A stretch of 64,000 bases of DNA from Xanthostigma xanthostigma (Eukaryota; Arthropoda; Insecta; Raphidioptera; Raphidiidae): positions 29,151,501 through 29,215,500 of the forward strand of contig OY754465.1 of the NCBI GenBank assembly GCA_963575645.1. The letters run 5' to 3'. Position numbers and translations under genes: made by a program. Positions 28,100 through 37,588 of the stretch are shown here, piece by piece. Position 1 is the stretch's first letter; every line of letters starts with the position of its first letter. Below the pieces are notes generated by a model that saw nothing but the letters and a program-made list of their open reading frames with translations, had not been told where the DNA came from and did not search any database.

Positions 28100-28111
28100 T
28101 GGTAGCAGAGC
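28100..28111 (+). other. Primer binding site, initiator-Met tRNA
   Basis: TGGTAGCAGAGC begins 2 nt after the LTR. Its first 11 bases are complementary to the CCA end, discriminator base and 3' acceptor strand of animal initiator methionine tRNA, which ends CUCUGCUACCA. The twelfth base fits a G at the end of the T stem, which I recall for Drosophila but not vertebrates. That detail is from memory and tentative. Confidence 0.85.
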
Positions 28112-28450
28112 TAGTTGCTTCAAAAATTAATTTTTTGTAATTAATTTTTATGATATTTTTTTTCTTTTCTTATAATAGTAAATTATAAATTCAATTTTAA
28201 ATTCGTGATTTATTGCATAATCTCCTTACTTGCGGAACCGTTGGTTATGCAATCGAGCTCTACAATTCATCTCATCTAGTTGTGTTAATTTTTTTTTTGC
28301 TTTTTAGAAAAATTCTCTATCATCTTTAAATTAAAATTTCGAACGGATACTTACCTTTTCCCGTGGTTTCTTTGTTCCGATCCACTCTTCGAAAGTTTAC
28401 TCAAATTTAGTGCTTAGTTCGTTTCTCCGGTTTGGTTTATTTATATCACA
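28112..28450 (+). other. Untranslated leader between PBS and gag
   Basis: This 339-bp AT-rich leader has several short upstream ATG frames, for instance at about 28150 and 28246, each closing after roughly a dozen codons. None resembles a protein. Packaging or dimerisation signals are expected in this position in LTR retroelements, but none can be recognised by eye. Confidence 0.6.
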
Positions 28451-29341
28451 ATGCCTACTACGAGATCTCAGGGAGACGAAGCAGCATCTGTGCAATCACA
28501 AACAGCATCGGCGCAATCACAAACCGCTACGAATATGGACCAACAGCCTTCTCCGTTAATACAAGCTACTGCCGTTCACATGCAGTTGACGGCAAGCCTC
28601 CACGATCAAATGGCGGAGTTGCGAAATTTGACTGAAACAGTAACGAAGCATCTTATTGGCAATGCGTCTCAATTCAAACATGACGTATCGAAGTTCACTT
28701 CCAAGATCAGCGTCTGCTGTGGTACCGAGCCTGAAAAACTAATCAAGTTCATGGAAGAAGTTCAATCCTTAGTAGACTTAAAAATTGCTCCGGATGTGAT
28801 GCTACTCTCGGCAGTGCTGGATCGTCTTCAGGGCGACCTCTTGTCTTGGTGGCCGGAAGCAGTATCTAAGTACCACACATGGATCAGCATGAAGAGTGAG
28901 CTTCTGAAGAAGTTCGTTCCTCCGACAATAAAAATTCAGTTGATCAATTCATTAGCTAGACGCCATCAGAGAAGCGACGAATCTTTCAATGAATACATTC
29001 GCGATATTAAGGGCAAAGTTGACATACTCGAGGCCAATATTCCGCAGGAGGAACTCGTATGCCATATCTGGTCTTACGCTAATGTAAACACCTTAACTGA
29101 TCTGAAGCACTTGATTATGCCGTCAACTCTACATGAATTATCCAAACTGGCTCAGCGGATGGAAGAAGCGCAAACCTTGATAAATTTAGCGAAGCAGCGT
29201 GAAAACAACGACTCCGCCAATGCAAGTCCGTCAGTAAGAAACCACTGTGCTTACTGCAAACAAATGGGGCATTCAATAAACGACTGTATGCGTCGGCCAA
29301 GAAATAATAGCGGAAGTAATCAGCAGTTACAAAAAAACTAG
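28451..29341 (+). CDS. gag: Gag polyprotein (296 aa) with one CCHC zinc knuckle
   Basis: Structural protein that would assemble the cytoplasmic virus-like particle and bind element RNA. The N-terminal 30 residues are rich in Gln, Ser and Thr. Residues about 85-210 resemble the retrotransposon Gag capsid family, with LLSWWPEA at 131-138, a Trp at 144 and the LLKKFVPP and FNEYIR segments. One zinc knuckle, CX2CX4HX4C, uses Cys266, Cys269, His274 and Cys279. The ATG at 28451 has A at -3 and is the first start in this frame that precedes the conserved core. The frame closes with tandem TAG TAG, and the bases just before the first TAG form a -1 slippery heptamer, so a fraction of ribosomes should continue into pol. 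The reading frame is intact. Confidence 0.9.
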   Translation: MPTTRSQGDEAASVQSQTASAQSQTATNMDQQPSPLIQATAVHMQLTASLHDQMAELRNLTETVTKHLIGNASQFKHDVSKFTSKISVCCGTEPEKLIKFMEEVQSLVDLKIAPDVMLLSAVLDRLQGDLLSWWPEAVSKYHTWISMKSELLKKFVPPTIKIQLINSLARRHQRSDESFNEYIRDIKGKVDILEANIPQEELVCHIWSYANVNTLTDLKHLIMPSTLHELSKLAQRMEEAQTLINLAKQRENNDSANASPSVRNHCAYCKQMGHSINDCMRRPRNNSGSNQQLQKN

Positions 29342-29368
29342 TAGAGATGCAATCCAACTCGGATTGCA
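29332..29368 (+). promoter_or_regulatory. Programmed -1 ribosomal frameshift signal (gag-pol)
   Basis: The heptamer A_AAA_AAC occupies 29332-29338 in the correct phase for gag (0-frame codons AAA 29333-29335 and AAC 29336-29338) and is followed at once by the gag stop TAG. A 9-nt spacer leads to a hairpin: TGCAATCC (29348-29355) pairs with GGATTGCA (29361-29368) around the 5-nt loop AACTC. Pol is in the -1 frame and is open from 29338. Slippery site, spacer and stem meet the established requirements for -1 frameshifting; use in vivo is inference. I see no obvious pseudoknot partner for the loop. Confidence 0.85.
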
Positions 29369-30762
29369 ATTTACACCAGATTACCGATGAAAACTACGTT
29401 AGATTACCGATTATTGACATCAAAATACAAGACTCAACCTTTTTATGTTTGCTCGACTCGGGAGCCAGCAACAATTTCTGTGACGAGCAAGTCGCGAGCA
29501 GAATGTTAACCTCCGGAGTTGCCACAGCGAAGCCTACCCAAGTCGTCACTCGACTTCCAGTCAATCGATTGATCTTAATCAAGCAAGAAATTTCCACGAT
29601 TATTAAAATATCCAATTTTACCTGGAAGCTCTCCTTTCTCGTTTTACCGAACATGACCTTTCCTATAATCATTGGTTTTCCTTCTTTAAAAAAACTGAAA
29701 ATCAATCTAAATTTCTCAAAATCTTATCTCCATTTTGAATTTAACCCGAAAATTAAAATTAATTTTACCCAACCTCCACACGATAACAAGATAATCCTTT
29801 CGTCAATGGTGGAATGTTCCTATGAACTCTCCCGAAAGCATGAACGACACCTGCAAGCGATTATGAAGCGTTTCGTCGACACCCTTACCAGCAAACTAGG
29901 GCGAGTTAGAGACTACTATTATAAAATTCAACTAAGAGAATCAGCTCCGGTACATCAACCGCCTTACAGTCTCACTCCCCCCAAGGCAGCTGCTATGAAA
30001 CAACATATCGACAAGCTTCTTAGCCTGAATGTCATCGAACCAAGTCTGTCGCCATATAGCAGTCCTTGCTTTCTCATTCCAAAAAAAGACGGAAGCCAGC
30101 GACTAGTGGTAGATTATCGCAGAGTAAATCAACGCGTCCGTTATGATGCCTATCCGGTTCCAAGACCGGAAGCCATCTTTCAATGCCTCAGCGGCGCCAA
30201 GATTTTCTCAAAGTTGGATTTGAATATGGCGTACCACCAACTTCCTCTCTCCGACGATTCGAAGCCAATCACGGCGTTCGCAACCACCTTTGGAACATAT
30301 CAGTACCGATATCTTCCCTTCGGATTATCTGTCTCCGCAGCGGCTCTAAGTCGTATCATGAATAGCATATTTGGAGATCTCCGTTACAAGTTCGCCATCA
30401 CGTACTTCGACGACTTATTAATTTATTCGCCAAACATCGAAGATCACCTTAATCATATAGAGGAAGTCTTGAAGCGCCTTCATCAAGCGGGGTTTACTGT
30501 TAACCCAGACAAAGCACACTTCTGTAAATCTCGTCTGAAGTGTCTTGGCTATGTGGTGTCTTCTCAGGGATGCCACATTGATCTAGACAAGGTTAAAGCT
30601 ATTCAGGCGCTGCCTCCACCTGCTAATTTAAAGCAATTGAAGACATTTCTTGGAATGACTGCATATTTTTCTAGATTTATTCGAAATTTTAGTGAAATAG
30701 CCGCGCCCTTGAATTTGCTTAAACGCAAGAATGTTACATTCCGCATGGAAAAGGGTCAATAA
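29347..30762 (+). CDS. pol: Pol part 1: aspartic protease and reverse transcriptase
   Basis: The retropepsin-type protease has its active site at Asp37-Ser38-Gly39-Ala40 and a later IIIG segment near 107-110. The reverse transcriptase spans about 200-450: IPKKDGS at 244-250, the first catalytic Asp in KLDLNMAYHQ (Asp291), LPFGL at 323-327, and YFDD at 353-356 holding the other two Asp. FLGMTAYFSRFI at 434-445 marks the connection region. The segment after LPFGL reads SVSAAALSR where most gypsy elements have a NAPATFQR-like sequence. The ATG at 29347 is only the first Met; the natural product is probably a Gag-Pol fusion made by -1 frameshifting, so translation would enter at 29338. The frame ends early at 30762, beyond a one-base frame change at about 30741, and RNase H and integrase continue in the next frame. 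Confidence 0.9.
   Translation: MQSNSDCNLHQITDENYVRLPIIDIKIQDSTFLCLLDSGASNNFCDEQVASRMLTSGVATAKPTQVVTRLPVNRLILIKQEISTIIKISNFTWKLSFLVLPNMTFPIIIGFPSLKKLKINLNFSKSYLHFEFNPKIKINFTQPPHDNKIILSSMVECSYELSRKHERHLQAIMKRFVDTLTSKLGRVRDYYYKIQLRESAPVHQPPYSLTPPKAAAMKQHIDKLLSLNVIEPSLSPYSSPCFLIPKKDGSQRLVVDYRRVNQRVRYDAYPVPRPEAIFQCLSGAKIFSKLDLNMAYHQLPLSDDSKPITAFATTFGTYQYRYLPFGLSVSAAALSRIMNSIFGDLRYKFAITYFDDLLIYSPNIEDHLNHIEEVLKRLHQAGFTVNPDKAHFCKSRLKCLGYVVSSQGCHIDLDKVKAIQALPPPANLKQLKTFLGMTAYFSRFIRNFSEIAAPLNLLKRKNVTFRMEKGQ
30741..30742 (+). other. One-base frame break inside pol
   Basis: The pol frame carries reverse transcriptase homology up to about 30740. From 30743 the family-typical Trp-Lys and the following RNase H sequence are in the frame one base to the right. 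This fits one extra base, most simply one of the two C residues here. It is either an inactivating mutation, a sequencing error or, less likely, a +1 recoding site. The site is not in a long homopolymer. Confidence 0.8.
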
Positions 30763-32503
30763 ACTGAAAAATGCATTGTCAACGGCTCCAGTCCTCAAAT
30801 TTCCCGATTTTGATAAGCAATTTATCGTCCGTAGTGACTCGTCGGACGCTGCTCTGGGCGCTGTTCTTCTCCAAGAATTCACCGATGGACTTCATCCGAT
30901 TGCCTTTGCTTCGCGGCTGTTAACGCAGGCGGAGAAACGATATGCGGTCATGGAAAGAGAAGCGTTGGCGGTAATCTTCGCATTAGATAAGTTCCATGAC
31001 TATTTGATGGGAAAAGAATTTCTGCTCCAGGTGGACAATGAAGCACTGACCTGGATGGTTAGACACCCCAAACAGCTCGGGAAGGTTGGACGCTGGGTGC
31101 TTAAGTTATCAAAATATCACTTTCAAGTTCAGCATATCCGGGGTCCATTGAACAGCGTAGCCGATGCCCTAAGCCGATTATACTCTACCGATCCTGAAAC
31201 ACCAAGCGAATCCACGACGGTATGTGATCTTAATGTACTACACGAAGTTCCTCAAAGCTTTATTTCTTTGAAGACTCATCAAGATGCCGATGCCGAAACA
31301 CGCCTCATCTTAGAACGCATTCATAGCGGCGAAGATGTCAAAGGGTACGTTAAGCGTGACGGGTTATTGATGCGTCTTGTAGGAAAGAAACGCTTGAAGA
31401 GAGTCTTCATTCCTGCACTCGTTCGTAATATGGTAATGTACTACTTCCACGACCTTGATGCGATGCACCCCGGAGTTACCAAAGTGTACAGAGCAATATC
31501 TAAACGATTCTGGTGGCCTCATCTTTTTCAAGAAGTTCGGGAATACGTACGCTCCTGTGACCACTGCCAGAGGGTAAAACCAGCCAATAGGCGACTGGGG
31601 GCTCCCATGGCATCAACGCTTCCTACGGCAGTGTATGACAAAATATACATTGATTATTGCGGACCATTACTTCCGTCGTCGACCGGAAATCGTCAGGTCC
31701 TGGTGATTCTTGATTCGTTTTCCAAATGGATCGACCTGATTCCATGCCGAAGAGCGACGGCTGCTGTCACCGTCAAGAATCTTATACAGGTTTGGTGTAA
31801 GTACGGACCGCCCAAAGTAATTGTGTCCGACAATGCTACCATATTTCGTAGCGAACTATTCAAGCGCATGACCTTAGCATGGGGAATCAAGCATGTTTTC
31901 ACGTCTCCGTACCAGCCGTCATCCAATATGGTGGAGAGGTCTATGCGCGATCTCAAAAGCTCATTGACAATTATGCTACGTGCTTGTTCAGAAAATAATC
32001 ACAGAAACTGGGATAAATATTTATCACTCTTCGCTTATTCCCATAATTCTAATCTGTCCGAAGCTACGCAGCAGACTCCTGCAAATATTTTCATCGGCCG
32101 GGAATTACCTCGTCCACTAGACCGTCAATGGGATTTGGAACACTACATCGACCCCGCCGCCGTCGCTACACCAGAGGAGGTTACCCGGAAGCTGCAGCAG
32201 GCCCACGATAAAGTAAAGGCTTTGTATGATCTTCGCCAACCACCTGGACATCATCTTCGCGTGGGCGATTTAGTGGTGCAACGTACCCATCAAATCGTTC
32301 CTCAAGGGGGTGACGAAGCTCAAAAATTCAAACCAGCCTGGAGCAGCCCTAGACGGATAGTAAGATTTACCACACCGGCGTCTTGCGTTGTCGCGAGCAT
32401 AGAAGATCCGGAACAGCAGTTCCGAGTTCACGTCAGCCAGCTCAAGCCGTATATCTATCGTCAAGCAGCCGCTAACGCGCTTTTTTTTAGCGGGGGAGGA
32501 TGA
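30743..32503 (+). CDS. pol: Pol part 2: RNase H and integrase
   Basis: Residue numbers are counted from the Met at 30731; pol homology begins a few codons later, at 30743. RNase H covers about 30-150, with Asp36 and Asp39 in SDSSD, Glu77 in MEREAL, Asp102 in VDN and Asp145 in VADALSRL. Integrase follows: zinc finger His240, His246, Cys276, Cys279, then catalytic Asp308, Asp367 and Glu402 with 34 residues between the last two. A GPY/F-like C-terminal module spans about 533-573 and ends in VHVSQLKPY. There is no chromodomain. These enzymes would degrade the RNA template and insert the cDNA. The Met at 30731 is unlikely to be a real start, so this part is probably not translated from this copy. 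The stop codon TGA is made of the first three bases of the 3' LTR, and the preceding Gly-Gly-Gly codons are the polypurine tract. Confidence 0.88.
   Translation, partial: AWKRVNKLKNALSTAPVLKFPDFDKQFIVRSDSSDAALGAVLLQEFTDGLHPIAFASRLLTQAEKRYAVMEREALAVIFALDKFHDYLMGKEFLLQVDNEALTWMVRHPKQLGKVGRWVLKLSKYHFQVQHIRGPLNSVADALSRLYSTDPETPSESTTVCDLNVLHEVPQSFISLKTHQDADAETRLILERIHSGEDVKGYVKRDGLLMRLVGKKRLKRVFIPALVRNMVMYYFHDLDAMHPGVTKVYRAISKRFWWPHLFQEVREYVRSCDHCQRVKPANRRLGAPMASTLPTAVYDKIYIDYCGPLLPSSTGNRQVLVILDSFSKWIDLIPCRRATAAVTVKNLIQVWCKYGPPKVIVSDNATIFRSELFKRMTLAWGIKHVFTSPYQPSSNMVERSMRDLKSSLTIMLRACSENNHRNWDKYLSLFAYSHNSNLSEATQQTPANIFIGRELPRPLDRQWDLEHYIDPAAVATPEEVTRKLQQAHDKVKALYDLRQPPGHHLRVGDLVVQRTHQIVPQGGDEAQKFKPAWSSPRRIVRFTTPASCVVASIEDPEQQFRVHVSQLKPYIYRQAAANALFFSGGG
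32492..32500 (+). other. Polypurine tract
   Basis: GGGGGAGGA directly abuts the 3' LTR, the place and composition expected of the plus-strand DNA primer. It also encodes the last residues of pol. Confidence 0.9.
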
Positions 32504-33026
32504 TGCGTTCTGCAAAATATTTTTATTTTTTTATTATTTGTTTCGCCTGTTTGTAGGCAAATGCAGATCCCCACAGTAATGTGTTTGCCTACATCCAGGA
32601 TATTTTATTATTGGAATTAAATGTAAATGCTTACATAATTCTTTACATTTTGATAATAAAATTGAAGGATACGCTAAGGTCGCCGGACTGGCATTCCTTA
32701 GCGTGAATAATTATTTCGATGGTCAGAAGTTCGCGATCCTTGCTTGCTCCTACACAACTTCAACAATCCGTCCGATTCTATTTATTTTCTCCTTTGTTTT
32801 AAATTAGAATCATTGTTGTATTTTTCATTTGATTTTTGTTAATCTTTAATATCGCATTTTTTGTAAAGTTGTTTAGTTTATAATTACCAAAGAAGTATTT
32901 TTTTTTATTCTTTTTTATTGCAAATATATCATTATTTTTTATTGTGTTAAATTGTGTTTTTTTTTTTTAATTATTTTTTTTTGATCTACGGGGCGTTTAT
33001 TAATTTTCTTTTTTCTAAACGCCACA
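32501..33026 (+). repeat. 3' LTR (526 bp)
   Basis: It has the same length as the 5' LTR and I found no difference between the two, including the T-run lengths I checked. The offset is 4,929 bp. It contains the same three inverted repeats. Its first three bases terminate the pol frame. Confidence 0.95.
32655..32660 (+). terminator. AATAAA polyadenylation signal candidate, 3' LTR
   Basis: AATAAA at 155 bp into the LTR is followed 11 bp later by the 9-bp inverted repeat 32671-32704. It is the best candidate for ending the element transcript; the cleavage site cannot be placed by eye. Confidence 0.55.
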
Positions 33027-33030
33027 AAAC
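33027..33030. repeat. Right target-site duplication AAAC
   Basis: It matches 27568-27571. The satellite continues with TGCATATTAACC in exact phase. Confidence 0.93.
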
Positions 33031-36000
33031 TGCATATTAACCATTATTTTAACGCTGACAAGCAGTTTGACATGCATTACGACAATTAGGTGCAAATGAT
33101 TCCTTATAGGCAAAATTGCTTTATTTTACAAAGGTAAGTCTATTTTCACTCTAACATTCAGGTTTGGATCATTCTCTCATAAGAAAATGCAAACTGCATA
33201 TAAACCATTATTTTAACGCATACAAGCAGTTTTTACATGCTTTATGACAATTAGGGTCAAATGAGTCCTTATAGGCAAAATTGCTTTATTTCATGAAGGT
33301 AAGTCTATTTACACTATAACATTCAGGTTTGGATCATTCTCTCATAAGAAAATGCAAACTGCATATTAACCATTATTTTAACGCTGACAAGCAGTTTTTA
33401 CATGCTTTACGACAATTAGGTGCAAATGAGTCCTTAAAGGCAAAATTGCTTTATTTTATGAGGGTAAGTCTATTTACACTATACAATTCAGGTTTGGATC
33501 ATTCTCTCATAAGAAAATGCAAACTGCATATTTACCATCATTTTCACGCAGACAAGCAGTTTTCACATGTTTTACGACAATTAGGTGGAAATAAGTCCTT
33601 AAAGGCAAAATTGTTTTATTTCACAAAGGTAAGTCTACTTTCACTATAACATTCAGGTTTGGATCATTCTCTCATAAGAAAATGCAAACTGCATATTAAC
33701 CATTATTTTAACGCAGACAAGCAGTTTTTGTATGCTTCACGACAATTGCGTGCAAATGAGTCCTTATAGGCAAAATTGCTTTATTTTACAAAGGTAAGTC
33801 TATTTACACTATAACATTCAGGTTTGGATCTTTCTCTCATAAGAAAATGCAAACTGCATATTAACCATTATTTTAACGCATACAAGCAGTTTTTACATGC
33901 TTTATGACAATTAGGGGCAAATGAGTCCTTATAGGCAAAATTGCTTTATTTCATAAAGGTAAGTCTATTTACACTATAACATTCAGGTTGGGATCATTCT
34001 CTCATAAGAAAATGCAAACTGCATATTAACCATTTTTTTAACGCATACAAGCAATTTTTACAAGCTTTATGACAATTAGGGGCAAATGAGTCCTTATAGG
34101 CAAAATTGCTTTATTTCATGAGGGTAAGTCTATTTACACTATAACATTCAGGTTTGGATCATTCTCTCATAAGAAAATGCTAACTGCATATTAACCATTA
34201 TTTTAACGCAGACAAGCAGTTTTTACATGCTTTACGACAATTAGGTGCAAATTAGTCCTTATAGGCAAAATTGCTTTATTTCATGAAGGTAAGTCTATTT
34301 ACACTATAACATTCAGGTTTGGATCATTTTCTCATAAGAAAATGCAAACTGCATATTAACCATTATTTTAAAGCATACAAGCAGTTTTTACATGCTTTAT
34401 GACAATTAGGGGCAAATGAGTCCTTATAGGCAAAATTGCTTTATTTCATGAAATTAAGTCTATTTACACTATAACATTCAGGTTGGATCATTCTCTCATA
34501 AGAAAATGCAAATTGCACATTAACTATCATTTTAACGCAGACACTCAGTTTTTACATGCTTTACGACAATAAGGTGCAAATTAGTCCTTAAAGGCAAAAT
34601 TGTTTTATTTTACAAAGGTTAGTCTACTTTCACTATAACATTCAGGTTTGGACCATTCTCTCATAAGAAAATGCAAACTGCATATTAACCATTATTTTAA
34701 CGCAGACAAGCAGTTTTTACATGCATTATGACAATTAGGGGCAAATGAGTCCTTATAGGCAAAATTGCTTTATTTCATGAAGGTATTACTATTTACACTA
34801 TAAAATTCAGGTTTGGATCATTCTCTCATAAGAAAATGCAAACTGCATATTAACCATTATTTTAACACAGACAAGCAGTTTTTACATGCTTTACGACAAT
34901 TAGGTGCAAATGAGTCCTTATAGGCAAAATTGCATTATTTTACAAAGGTAAGTTTACTTAAACTATAACATTCAGGTTTAGATCATTCTCTCATAAGAAA
35001 ATGCAAACTGCATATTAACTATTATTTTAACGCATACAAGCAGTTTTTACATGCTTTATGACAATTAGGTGCAAATGAGTCTTTATAGGCAAAATTGCTT
35101 TATTTCATGAGGGTTAATCTATTTACACTATAACCTTCAGGTTTGGATCATTCTTTCATAAGAAAATGCAAACTGCATATTAACCATTATTTTAACGCTG
35201 ACAAGCAGTTTTTACATGCTTTACGACAATTAGGTGCAAAAGAGTCCTTATAGGCAAAATTGCTTTATTTTACAAAGGTAAGTCTATTTACACTATAACA
35301 TTCAGGTTTAGGTCATTCTATCATAAGAAAATGCAAACTGCATATTAACCATTATTTTGACGCAGACAAGCAGTTTTTACATGCTTCACGACAATTGCGT
35401 GCAAATGAGTCCTTATAGGCAAAATTGCTTTATTTTACAAAGGTAAGTCTAATTACACTATAACATTCAGGTTTAGATCATTTTCTCAAAAGATAATGCA
35501 AACTGATCATTTCCTATTATTTTCACGCAGACAAGAAGTATTTACATGCTTTATGACAATTAGGTGCAAATGTGTCCTTATAGGCAAAATTGCTTTATTT
35601 TATGAAGGTAAGTCTACTTACACTATAACATTCAGGTTTAGATCATTCTCTCATAAGAAAATGCAAACTGCATATTAACCATTATTTTGACGCAGACAAG
35701 CAGTTTTTACAGGCTTCACGACAATTGCGTGCAAATGAGTCCTAATAGGCAGAATTGCTTTATTTCACAAAGGTAAGTCTATTTACACTATAACATTCAG
35801 GTTTGGATCATTCTCTCAAAAGATAATGCAAACTGATCATTTCCTATTATTTTCACGCAGACAAGCAGTATTTACATGCTTTATGACAATTAGGTGCAAA
35901 TGAGTCCTTATAGGCAAAATTGCTTTATTTCATAAAGGTAAGTCTACTTACACTATAACATTCAGGTTTGGATCATTCTCTCATTAGAAAATGAAAACTG

Positions 36001-37588
36001 CATATTTACTATCATTTTTACGCAGACAAGTAGTTTTTACAAGCTTCACGACAATTAGGTGCAAATGAGTCCTTAGAGGCAAAATTGCTTTATTTTACAA
36101 AGGCATGTCTATTTACACTATAACATTCAGGTTTGGATATTCTCTCATAAGAAAATGCAAACTGCACATTTACTATCATTTTAACGCAGACAAGCAGTTT
36201 TTACATGCTTTACGACAATTAGGTGCAAATTAGTCCTTATAGGCAAAATTGCTTTATTTCATGAAGGTAAGTCTATTTACACTATAACATTCAGGTTTGG
36301 ATCATTCTCTCATAAGAAAATGCTAACTGCATATTAACCATTATTTTAACGCAGACAAGCAGTTTTTACATGCTTTACGACAATTAGGTGCAAATTAGTC
36401 CTTATAGGCAAAATTGCTTTATTTCATGAAGGTAAGTCTATTTACACTATAACATTCAGGTTTGGATCATTTTCTCATAAGAAAATGCAAACTGCATATT
36501 AACCATTATTTTAAAGCATACAAGCAGTTTTTACATGCTTTATGACAATTAGGGGCAAATGAGTCCTTATAGGCAAAATTGCTTTATTTCATGAAATTAA
36601 GTCTATTTACACTATAACATTCAGGTTTGGATTATTTTCTCATAAGAAAATGCAAACTGCATATTAACCATTATTTTAACGCAGAAAAGCAGTTTTTACA
36701 TGGTTTACAACAATTAGGTGCAAATAAGTCCTTAAAGGCAAAATTGTTTTATTTTACAAAGGTAAGTCTACTTTCACTATAACATTCAGGTTTGGATCAT
36801 TCTCTCATAAGAAAATGCAAACTGCATATTAACCATTATTTTAACGCAGACAAGCAGTTTTTACATGCTTTACGACAATTAGGTGCAAATAAGTCCTTAA
36901 AGGCAAAATTGCTTTATTTTACAAAGGTAAGTTTACTTAAACTGTAACATTCAGGTTTAGATCATTCTCTCATAAGAAAATGCAAACTGCATATTACCTA
37001 TTATTTTAACGCATACAAGCAGTTTTTACATGCTTTATGACAATTAGGTGTAAATGAGTCTTTATAGGCAAAATTGCTTTATTTCATGAGGGTAAGTCTA
37101 TTTACACTATGACATTCAGGTTTGGATCATTTTCTCATAAGAAAATGCAAACTGCATATTTACTATCATTTTAACGCATACAAGCAGTTTTTACATGCTT
37201 TATGACAATTAGGTGCAAATGAGTCTTTATAGGCAAAATTGCTTTATTTCATGAGGGTAAGTCTATTTACACTATATAATTTCAGGTTTGGATCATTCTC
37301 TCATAAGAAAATGCAAACTGCATATTAACCATTATTTTAACGCTGACAAGCAGTTTGACATGCTTTACGACAATTAGGTGCAAATGATTCCTTATAGGCA
37401 AAATTGCTCTATTTTACAAAGGTAAGTCTATTTTCACTATAACATTCAGGTTTGGATCATTCTCTCATAAGAAAATGCAAACTGCATATTAACCATTATT
37501 TTAACGCATACAAGCAGTTTTTACATGCTTTATGACAATTAGGGTCAAATGAGTCCTTATAGGCAAAATTCCTTTATTTCATGAAGGT

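Larger units (their letters stand above)
27572..33026 (+). mobile_element. Ty3/gypsy-type LTR retrotransposon, 5,455 bp
   Basis: Complete structure is present: TSD AAAC, 526-bp 5' LTR, tRNA-iMet primer binding site, gag, pol in the order protease, reverse transcriptase, RNase H, integrase, polypurine tract, 526-bp 3' LTR, TSD AAAC. Integrase after RNase H identifies the Ty3/gypsy group rather than Ty1/copia. There is no env reading frame, because pol runs into the 3' LTR, and no chromodomain after the integrase. The two LTRs appear identical on direct reading, so insertion is recent. One internal frame break near 30741 would stop synthesis of RNase H and integrase. I do not assign a named lineage. 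Confidence 0.95.
22409..37588 (+). repeat. Super-HOR copy 3, interrupted by the retrotransposon
   Basis: The AAGTC box at 22409 recurs in the same context at 37589, an offset of 15,180 bp. Removing the element (5,455 bp) and one 4-bp target duplication leaves 9,721 bp, close to copies 1 and 2. The order of marker monomers on both sides of the element continues that of the other copies, showing that the element inserted into an already formed higher-order repeat. Confidence 0.85.

Noticed and set aside
28432..28635. 67-codon frame overlapping the start of gag
   Set aside because: It lies in another frame over the well-supported gag N-terminus and resembles nothing.
30183..30365. 60-codon + frame inside the reverse transcriptase
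   Set aside because: An alternate-frame shadow of the catalytic region. The main frame carries all the conserved motifs.
30741..30742. Programmed +1 recoding site inside pol
   Set aside because: Recoding between reverse transcriptase and RNase H is not usual for this group, and no known shift motif is evident. A mutation or base error is simpler, so it is reported as a frame break only.
30743..32503. Chromodomain at the integrase C-terminus, or an env gene
   Set aside because: The protein ends shortly after the GPY/F-like module and VHVSQLKPY, and the pol stop lies in the 3' LTR, leaving no room for either.
29115..32515. Minus-strand frames of 66-103 codons opposite gag and pol
   Set aside because: They are antisense shadows of coding sequence with protein motifs on the + strand.
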